This document shows positions 57,997 to 64,000 of a stretch of 64,000 nucleotides of DNA, one piece after another. Made by a program: the position numbers and the translations under genes. The stretch is taken from the NCBI RefSeq assembly GCF_020829495.1, contig NZ_JAIVFQ010000004.1, forward strand, positions 87,725 to 151,724, read 5' to 3'. Numbering within the stretch: position 1 is the first letter of the stretch; each line of letters opens with the position of its first letter. Source of the DNA: Nostoc favosum CHAB5714. GTDB lineage: Bacteria > Cyanobacteriota > Cyanobacteriia > Cyanobacteriales > Nostocaceae. A model generated the notes under the pieces. It ran no database searches. It was not told the DNA's origin and saw only the letters and a program-made list of their open reading frames with translations.

Positions 57997-58234
57997 TCTT
58001 GCCTGTTCCTCATCATCAATAGTTTCCATTCTAATATTACCCTCAGCCTTAGTAAAACCCCCCTGAGCTAAAGTCATAATTAAGAGGCTATTCGTCCGGT
58101 TGAGGCGGGTTACATGTGCTTCTGCATCGTGAAATCGGTACTTAACTAAAAGTTAATCTAAGTGCCCTAATGCACTCTCAGAAGCAATAGACAAGAAGGT
58201 AAAATTATAATACTAAATTTTTATCGCTGTACTA

Positions 58235-58665
58235 TCAACTGGGTAATAATGTAATTTTAGCTACTAAAGTAGATGAAAAAATATGATTATATTTACAGGT
58301 TTTAAAAGTTGATTCTACCTGATTTAGTAATTTATATCCCGATGCTAATGCTGCAAAAGCAATTATGAAATTCCATAAGCTAGTTGGCTTTAAAATAACT
58401 CCACTGCTTAAGAAAACTAGTAATATGCCAATCATAAAAAAATCCATGCAAGATTAGTAGCTTGTCTCATAAAAAACACCAATGTAAATGCACCTGCCAT
58501 AATCGCTGATACGGAAACAGTAGCAGGTAGTCTGCTAAAAAAAGGTAAGTAAGTCGGTGCAAATAAAGCTAACTGGTGAAGGCTGTCATTTGTCATTTGT
58601 CCTTTGTCATTGGTAAGGGTTTCAGGTGTATTTACTTTTCGTAATATAGTTCTGTTTTTTTCCAC
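58235..58665 (-). CDS. Small membrane protein region, possibly one frameshifted gene
   Basis: Two overlapping minus-strand frames: 58432-58665 (77 codons, one helix, LPATVSVSAIMAGAFTLVFF, with an N-terminal part made of STRR) and 58235-58447 (70 codons, MDFFMIGILLVFLSSGVILK and LWNFIIAFAALASGYKLLNQ). Joined across the 16-bp overlap they would make one protein with about three helices. No family is certain. Confidence 0.35.
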
Positions 58666-58752
58666 CGACTTACTTAGATAGTAACCGCTAACAAATATAA
58701 TGTTTTGGTTAAAAAATGTAAGCCTGTAAAAAATAGGATAAAACCTATAAGT

Positions 58753-58863
58753 CTTAGGACTTACGCAAATTATCTCTCAAACTCTGATTTCTCCGTGCCC
58801 TCTGTGCCTCTGTGGTAGCCTGCGGCAAGTACGTTATTCCGTAACTCGTGCGTAAGTCCTAAG
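58753..58863. mobile_element. Short MITE-like element with 15-bp terminal inverted repeats
   Basis: 111 bp, ends CTTAGGACTTACGCA and TGCGTAAGTCCTAAG. Its right half (GCCTGCGGCAAG, TACGTTATTCCGTAACTCGT) is the inverse of the left part of the element at 46431 with the middle deleted. Confidence 0.75.
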
Positions 58864-58951
58864 TCTAATTAACAGCCCGCTCATAATATTTTTGCATTTT
58901 TAATGGCTGAAGCCAATTTTAATCCGATATACGGGTATTTTAAAATTTTAC

Positions 58952-58977
58952 ATATACTTAAACATGTTTAAGTATAT
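58952..58977. promoter_or_regulatory. Perfect 26-bp palindrome
   Basis: Half-site ATATACTTAAACA and its exact inverse, with no loop. It lies about 280 bp upstream of the stomatin-like gene in otherwise AT-rich DNA (58866-59257) without genes. Zero spacing suits a dimeric repressor site better than an RNA hairpin; the function is unproven. Confidence 0.45.
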
Positions 58978-59257
58978 ATGCTGAATTAAATTCTCAAGTC
59001 TCTGAAAATGTCAGTACAAGTAATGTTAATTACATAAAGTAGTCCTTGCCAGCATTTTATCAAGGTGCTTTAATAGCGATCGCATTCCGCAAAACAGCCT
59101 ACTTACAGAATATGTACAAGATCAGCAGCGACTTAACATCAGATATCGCTGTTGGTGTGCATAAAATTACAGACTCAAAACATTAAACTCAAAGATATGA
59201 CAAGCTATTAGCATATCCTTGACACTAAATTCTCCCAAAAGCGAAATAGGAGTATAT

Positions 59258-60100
59258 ATGGAGCCAATCATTTTTATAGTTTTAGTGCTTATAGGTTATG
59301 CCTTAGGTTCTGCAAAACTGATTAATCAAGGTAATGAAGCCCTAGTCGAACGCCTGGGGCAGTATCATCGGAAACTTAAACCTGGGCTGAACTTTATTGT
59401 TCCCTTGGTAGATCAGATTGTGATGGAAGATACTACACGAGAGCAGTTTTTAGACATCAAACCTCAGAATGTGATCACCCAAGATAATATTTATGTGGAA
59501 GTGGATGCTATTGTGTACTGGCGCATTAGAGATATTGAGAAAAGCTTTTATGCTATTGAGGATCTGCAAGGGGCACTGATACAGGTAACTACAACCACGC
59601 TCCGGGAAATCATTGCCCAAAACACCCTAGAGCAGACAAATGTCTCCAGAGCGGAAATGCACTCAGCTATCATAGACCAGTTGAATGAGATAACGGCAGA
59701 TTGGGGAGTTGAGATTCTCCGGTTAGACCTTCAGAGAATTACCCTACCTGAGAGTGTACGAAAGTCAAGGGAAGAGCAGCAAGCCGCTGAAATCAAAAAA
59801 CGGGCGCTGATTACCGAAGCAGAAGGGGAAAAGGAAGCTGCGATTAAAAAAGCAGAAGGAACTATGGCTTCAGTGCAAATCATTTCTCAAGCTCTCCGTT
59901 CTAACCCAGATAGTAGGGACATTCTGCGGTATCTCGTGGCTCAAGATTATGTAGATGCTAGCCAAAAACTTGGTGAGAGCAGTAATGCAAAAATTGTCTT
60001 TGTAGACCCAGCTAACTCAAGTGAAATGTTTCAGGAGTTGATAGCCGAGTCAGTAAATACAGAAAGTAATGGCAAAAAAACCGAAAATGGTAATACCTAA
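59258..60100 (+). CDS. Stomatin/prohibitin-like SPFH protein
   Basis: 280 aa from the ATG at 59258, with AGGAG 6 bp before it. One N-terminal membrane helix (MEPIIFIVLVLIGYALGSAK), then the band-7 domain (ALVERLGQYHRKLKPGLNFI, QNVITQDNIYVEVDAIVYWR) and a C-terminal coiled coil (ALITEAEGEKEAAIKKAEGT). Related to QmcA/slr1106-type proteins that organise membrane protein quality control. Its end overlaps the convergent folP end by 4 bp. Confidence 0.9.
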   Translation: MEPIIFIVLVLIGYALGSAKLINQGNEALVERLGQYHRKLKPGLNFIVPLVDQIVMEDTTREQFLDIKPQNVITQDNIYVEVDAIVYWRIRDIEKSFYAIEDLQGALIQVTTTTLREIIAQNTLEQTNVSRAEMHSAIIDQLNEITADWGVEILRLDLQRITLPESVRKSREEQQAAEIKKRALITEAEGEKEAAIKKAEGTMASVQIISQALRSNPDSRDILRYLVAQDYVDASQKLGESSNAKIVFVDPANSSEMFQELIAESVNTESNGKKTENGNT

Positions 60101-60957
60101 GAGTCAGGCTGTGCGTCTTGTCTCAGTAGCGCATCGGCTACTAGTGAAACCTCGCGCATTTCTTGAACATCGTGAACTCGGAGGATATCAGCGCCATTAT
60201 AAATAGCAGCACAACAAGCTGCTGCCGTTCCCCAAACTCGTGCTTTGGGATCTGGTTGATTTAAAATGCGACCAATGAAACTTTTACGGGATACTCCTAC
60301 CAAAATAGGGCAATTTAGTGGTGAGAGCGATCGCAAGCGGCGAAAAATTTCTAAATTTTGCTCATAGTTCTTAGCAAAGCCAATACCAGGATCAATAATA
60401 ATTTTATTCAGGTCGATACCCGCAGTAGTTGCTACCTCAATTTGCCGAGCCAAAAAACTATAAATCTCTGTGAGCAAATCTTGATAATCAGTTTGTTGTT
60501 GCATTGTCTGTGGTGTTCCCCGGATGTGCATTAAAATAATCGGCACACCTAACTCTGCAACTGTTGGTAACATTTCTGAGTCAAAAGTGCCGCCAGAAAT
60601 ATCATTAATAATATCCGCTCCAGCTTCTACAGATGCCTTGGCTACAGCAGCACGGGTAGTATCTACAGAAATCGGGACTGAAATTTCTGGTCTTAGCACC
60701 TGTAACACCGATAAAACCCGGTCAAGTTCCTGTGCCAGAGTTATTTGCTTTGCCCCTGGTCGAGTTGATTGACCGCCCACATCAATAATGTCAGCACCAG
60801 CAGCCACCAGGGCTTGCGCCTGTACTAAAGCAGCAGAGGTAGTGTTAAACTCACCCCCATCACTAAAGCTATCAGGCGTCACATTCAAAATGCCCATTAA
60901 ATAAGTCCGCTGTCCCCACTCGAAACAGCGTCCCCGAATTATCAAGTTGCTTGGCAT
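60097..60957 (-). CDS. folP: Dihydropteroate synthase
   Basis: 286 aa TIM barrel joining p-aminobenzoate to the pterin diphosphate in folate synthesis, the sulfonamide target. GILNVTPDSFSDGGEFNTTS and DIIDVGGQSTRPGA are the two family signatures. ADIINDISGGTF, DPGIGFAKNYEQN and VGVSRKSFIG complete the site. tpiA lies 52 bp upstream in the same direction. Confidence 0.97.
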   Translation of the reverse strand: MPSNLIIRGRCFEWGQRTYLMGILNVTPDSFSDGGEFNTTSAALVQAQALVAAGADIIDVGGQSTRPGAKQITLAQELDRVLSVLQVLRPEISVPISVDTTRAAVAKASVEAGADIINDISGGTFDSEMLPTVAELGVPIILMHIRGTPQTMQQQTDYQDLLTEIYSFLARQIEVATTAGIDLNKIIIDPGIGFAKNYEQNLEIFRRLRSLSPLNCPILVGVSRKSFIGRILNQPDPKARVWGTAAACCAAIYNGADILRVHDVQEMREVSLVADALLRQDAQPDS

Positions 60958-61009
60958 AAATCTACATTAGGCATTCCCATGCTCTGCATGGGAACGAGAA
61001 AAAAGCACA

Positions 61010-61756
61010 TCACACTGACTTAAAATTCACAATTCGAGCGAAACTTTCAGGTTCTAGACTTGCACCTCCCACGAGGACACCATCAATTTCTGGTTGAGCC
61101 ATGATCTCATCAATATTATTTGGCTTAACTGAGCCACCATATTGAATTGATACATTTGGATTACTCAACTGGCTACGAATTAAGCCAATAATTCGATTAG
61201 CTTCCACTGCTTCACAAGTTTCACCCGTGCCAATCGCCCAAATCGGTTCATAGGCAATCACCAAATTATTCTGATCAATATCTACTAAGCCTTTGTCGAG
61301 TTGGAGAGCAATCAGTGATTCAGTTTCTCCCGCATCTCGTTGTTGTTTAGTTTCGCCAACACAGAGAATTGGGGTCAAACCAAACCTTTGAGCAGTTCGG
61401 AGGCGCAGATTAACGGTTGCGTCCGTTTCACCAAAGTATTGTCGTCGTTCGCTATGACCGACAATTACAAAGCGCACACCACTTTCTGTCAGCATTGGCC
61501 CAGAAATCTCACCTGTATAGGCTCCATATTCTTCCCAATGGATATTTTGTGCCCCCAGTTGGATGAGGCTACCGTGCAAAGTCTTGGACAAAACGCTTAA
61601 ATCAGTGAAAGGAGGGCACAATATGACTTCTCGCCCTTGGGGGGTTTCCTCTAAGTGGGGCAGAAATCCTCGTAGAAACTCTTGGGTTTCTGCCTGGGTT
61701 TTGTACATTTTCCAGTTGCCGGCAATAACGATTTTCCGCACAGGTAATTTAGTCAA
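61010..61756 (-). CDS. tpiA: Triosephosphate isomerase
   Basis: 248 aa. Active-site lysine in AGNWKMYKT, histidine in [15 protein letters not shown], glutamate in [13 protein letters not shown], and phosphate loop [10 protein letters not shown]. Interconverts dihydroxyacetone phosphate and glyceraldehyde 3-phosphate in glycolysis and the Calvin cycle. Probably co-transcribed with folP. Confidence 0.97.
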   Translation of the reverse strand: MTKLPVRKIVIAGNWKMYKTQAETQEFLRGFLPHLEETPQGREVILCPPFTDLSVLSKTLHGSLIQLGAQNIHWEEYGAYTGEISGPMLTESGVRFVIVGHSERRQYFGETDATVNLRLRTAQRFGLTPILCVGETKQQRDAGETESLIALQLDKGLVDIDQNNLVIAYEPIWAIGTGETCEAVEANRIIGLIRSQLSNPNVSIQYGGSVKPNNIDEIMAQPEIDGVLVGGASLEPESFARIVNFKSV

Positions 61757-61802
61757 GATCCTAACGAGTTATTTAGATGCATTTTTCAGTTTATGACTTT
61801 TT

Positions 61803-61876
61803 GTTAGTCATTAGTCATTAGTCATTGGTCATTGGGCATTGGGCATTGGGCATTGGGCATTGGGCATTGGGCATGG
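61803..61876. repeat. TTAGTCA and GGGCATT tandem heptamers
   Basis: Three to four TTAGTCA units pass into about six GGGCATT units between the divergent tpiA and GTPase genes. Clean transition between two STRR families. Confidence 0.85.
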
Positions 61877-61965
61877 GGTATACTTATTCCCCTTGTCTCC
61901 TTTGTCTGCGTCATCTCGCCAAACTGCTTCTAAAAATAACTAGGATAGTAAACGGGGTGTATCTA

Positions 61966-62013
61966 AAATCCTAAAATCTAAAATCTAAAATCTAAAATCT
62001 AAAATCTAAAATT
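61966..62013. repeat. AAAATCT tandem repeats just upstream of the GTPase gene
   Basis: About six CTAAAAT-type heptamers end 4 bases before the ATG at 62017, replacing any normal ribosome binding site. The same unit is at 17871-17893. Confidence 0.85.
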
Positions 62014-62016
62014 AAT

Positions 62017-63498
62017 ATGACTTCGACATTGCCCGTACCTGAACCTCATCAAAGCGATTCCGCCAACACTGGCGCAAATTCTCTCAGTTGGGAGGAAGAA
62101 CTGGATAGTGCCATATTCAGTTTTGAAGATATTCAGACGGAACTGAACTATAAACAAGCACAAACGGCGTTGCGAAACTTGGTAGCCAATCTCGACCTCA
62201 CCCCCCAAGAAAAAACCGGATTGGAGACGGAAATTGCTGATTTGGAAACTATGCTGGGAAAGTTAGACCGCATGGTGGTGCAGATTGCGGCTTTTGGCAT
62301 GGTGGGACGTGGTAAGTCTTCTCTACTCAATTCTTTGGTTGGGCAAACAGTATTTGAAACTGGGCCGCTGCATGGTGTCACTCGTGCTGCACAAAGAGTT
62401 AATTGGAGTATTAGTGAAGAAGCAATTGGGGAAACTGAACGTGCTTTGCGAGTTACTCTCCCTAGTGTAGGTCAATCCCAGGTGGAATTAATTGACACTC
62501 CTGGGTTAGACGAAGTAGATGGTGCAACCCGTGCCGCATTAGCTGAACAGATTGCCAAACAGGCGGATTTGATTCTGTTTGTGATATCTGGCGACATGAC
62601 AAAGCTAGAATACGCTGCCCTTTCTCAGTTGCGGGAAGCAGGTAAACCGATCATTCTGGTGTTTAACAAAGTAGACCAGTATCCAGAAGCAGACCGGATG
62701 GCAATTTATCACAAAATCCGGGATGAAAGAGTGCGGGAATTACTTACACCTCTAGAAATTGTCATGGCTGCGGCATCGCCATTGGTGAAGACGGCGATTC
62801 GTCGCCCGGATGGTACTAGGGGCATACAGTTGCGTACAGGTAATGCCCAAGTTGAGGAACTCAAGCTGAAAATATTGGAGATTCTGCACCGTGAGGGCAA
62901 AGCTTTGGTTGCTCTTAATACCATGCTTTATGCCGATATCGTAAATGAGCAGTTGATAGAACGAAAACTGATGATTCGGGAGGTGAATGCTAATGAGTTG
63001 ATTTGGAAGGCTGTGATGACCAAGGCATTAGCGATCGCACTTAATCCCGTAACTGTGGTAGATATTCTGAGTAGTGTAGTTATTGATATTGCTCTGATTT
63101 TGGGTTTATCTAAACTCTATGGCTTCTCTATGACCGAAGCCGGGGCTGTACAATTGCTACAAAAAATCGCCCTGAGTATGGGCGGAATTGGTGCAAGTGA
63201 ATTGTTAGCAAATTTGGGCTTGAGTGGATTAAAAACTTTACTTGGTATCTCTGCAACAGCTACCGCAGGTGCTGCCCTTGGCCCTTATATATCGGTAGCA
63301 ATCACGCAAGCGGGAGTAGCTGGTGTTTCTTCTTACGGGATTGGACAAGTTACCAAAGTTTATTTAGCTAATGGCGCGACTTGGGGGCCTGATGGGCCAA
63401 AAGCAGTGATTAATCGGATTTTGGCAAACTTGGATGAGACTTCAATTCTCAACCGCATTAAAGATGAATTACTCCACAAGGTAAAACTTAGAAAGTGA
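62017..63498 (+). CDS. Membrane-associated GTPase, Era-like with C-terminal DUF697-type region
   Basis: 493 aa. G1 AAFGMVGRGKSSLLNSLVGQ (about residue 92), G3 ELIDTPGLDEVDG, G4 ILVFNKVDQYP. A helical linker is followed by a hydrophobic C-terminal part (PVTVVDILSSVVIDIALILG, GISATATAGAALGPYISVAI) typical of DUF697 proteins that dip into a membrane. Common in cyanobacteria, with no firm function. The immediate upstream DNA is tandem repeat, so translation may start without a Shine-Dalgarno sequence. Confidence 0.85.
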   Translation: MTSTLPVPEPHQSDSANTGANSLSWEEELDSAIFSFEDIQTELNYKQAQTALRNLVANLDLTPQEKTGLETEIADLETMLGKLDRMVVQIAAFGMVGRGKSSLLNSLVGQTVFETGPLHGVTRAAQRVNWSISEEAIGETERALRVTLPSVGQSQVELIDTPGLDEVDGATRAALAEQIAKQADLILFVISGDMTKLEYAALSQLREAGKPIILVFNKVDQYPEADRMAIYHKIRDERVRELLTPLEIVMAAASPLVKTAIRRPDGTRGIQLRTGNAQVEELKLKILEILHREGKALVALNTMLYADIVNEQLIERKLMIREVNANELIWKAVMTKALAIALNPVTVVDILSSVVIDIALILGLSKLYGFSMTEAGAVQLLQKIALSMGGIGASELLANLGLSGLKTLLGISATATAGAALGPYISVAITQAGVAGVSSYGIGQVTKVYLANGATWGPDGPKAVINRILANLDETSILNRIKDELLHKVKLRK

Positions 63499-63630
63499 TG
63501 CATAGACGTGGAATTGAGAAGGTTCGGTTAGTTATGTTTATCCCTAGAAAACCCTCCAGTCCATGCCACCTGCTTCTCCTTTTCAGAAATGCTGCGCGTA
63601 AGCTTGCTTTAACTAATTTGTAATTCGTAA

Positions 63631-64000
63631 TTACAAATTATTTGAAACGCTTATATTTGCCTCAAGCCAAGCAACTAAATCAGATACATTTGAAAAATCC
63701 AAAAACTCTTCTCCTAATTGTTCCAATTGTTCAGTAGATAAGACTCGAATTGTCTCAACTATTGATGAATCAATTTCTCCAAAACGACGATTTAACTGAC
63801 GAGTTAGGAAGCGAAAAGCTTCTTTTTGTTCTCCTCTTTGTTCTCCCCTTTGTTCTCCCTTCTGTAAAATTTCCTGATAAATCACTGATTCTTGCATAAA
63901 ATCCTCCCGCAATAATTGATGAATAAAATCTTTCTCAAACTTCAACCCTGCTAAAATCTCCGTGTAAGCAGCAGTATTTTGTCTGGTCTCGATATCTGAA
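63631..64000 (-). CDS. Rpn-family (PD-(D/E)XK transposase-like) nuclease, C-terminal part
   Basis: Partial: the frame stays open to the right edge (…RQNTAAYTEILAGLKFEKDF) and the N-terminus lies outside the window. A short triple repeat GEQRGEQRGEQKE, encoded by CTTTGTTCTCCC units at 63825-63863, precedes a DUF4351-like end (LTRQLNRRFGEIDSSIVETI, VLSTEQLEQLGEEFLDFSNV). Such proteins relate to recombination-promoting nucleases and are abundant in Nostoc. Confidence 0.75.
   Translation of the reverse strand, partial: SDIETRQNTAAYTEILAGLKFEKDFIHQLLREDFMQESVIYQEILQKGEQRGEQRGEQKEAFRFLTRQLNRRFGEIDSSIVETIRVLSTEQLEQLGEEFLDFSNVSDLVAWLEANISVSNNL

Overview
The window is a chromosomal stretch of a filamentous, heterocyst-forming type cyanobacterium, most like Nostoc or Anabaena. 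Evidence: photosystem II genes psbN and psbH, the cyanobacterial/plastid NDH-1 subunit NdhN, the plastid-type ribosomal protein PSRP-3 (Ycf65), separate atp beta/epsilon genes, very frequent GCGATCGC (HIP1) octamers, and abundant short tandem heptamer repeats (STRR; runs of TAATGAC/CAATGAC, TTTGTCA and GGGCATT) between and sometimes inside genes. No sequence search could be run; family names come from motifs read in the translations.

Layout. (1) 1-1400: a small ORF, an XRE regulator with tandem direct repeats just upstream, and an unknown gene. (2) 1400-19612, all on the minus strand: the merged S10-spc-alpha translation cluster, transcribed from rplC (19612) to prfA (1401): rplC-D-W-B, rpsS, rplV, rpsC, rplP, rpmC, rpsQ, rplN-X-E, rpsH, rplF-R, rpsE, rplO, secY, adk, infA, rpmJ, rpsM, rpsK, rpoA, rplQ, truA, rplM, rpsI, rpmE, prfA. 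rpsN and rpmD are absent from their usual slots. A structured region of about 950 bp precedes rplC. (3) 20.5-38 kb: mixed housekeeping and accessory genes: ndhN, an ABC-2 permease, DUF3172 and AMIN proteins, a GDSL esterase, Uma2, a GH38 alpha-mannosidase carrying several repeat-derived in-frame insertions, an alpha/beta hydrolase, a chromosomal ParM/ParR-type actin pair, DedA and a SirB1-like protein. (4) 38.1-42.3 kb: two PEP-CTERM exported proteins in gene-poor DNA holding a duplicated promoter-to-terminator unit that looks like a pair of small RNA genes. (5) 42.5-47.8 kb: atp beta and epsilon, a 5'-truncated flotillin-like gene, a WD40 remnant joined to a repeat element, and PSRP-3. (6) 47.8-53 kb: tandem DUF29 genes, a HAD phosphatase, a frameshifted PIN-type toxin-antitoxin pair, a glycosyltransferase stub, a TPR protein, a 21-bp minisatellite and ruvB. 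(7) 53.2-64 kb: hisF, tRNA-Ala(GGC), a TIR-bounded MITE, psbN/psbH, tatA, pth, rpsU, a stomatin-like protein, folP, tpiA, a membrane GTPase and the end of an Rpn-type nuclease gene that runs off the right edge.

The translation cluster makes ribosomal proteins together with the factors that start (IF-1) and end (RF1) translation, the RNA polymerase alpha subunit and the SecY channel. The rest is a typical Nostoc mosaic of single genes separated by repeats, with several decaying genes (GNAT, USP-like, WD40, PIN, glycosyltransferase, Uma2). The most notable observations are the duplicated sRNA-like unit, the chromosomal ParMR-type pair, and repeat elements that have become coding sequence in GH38, GDSL and truA.
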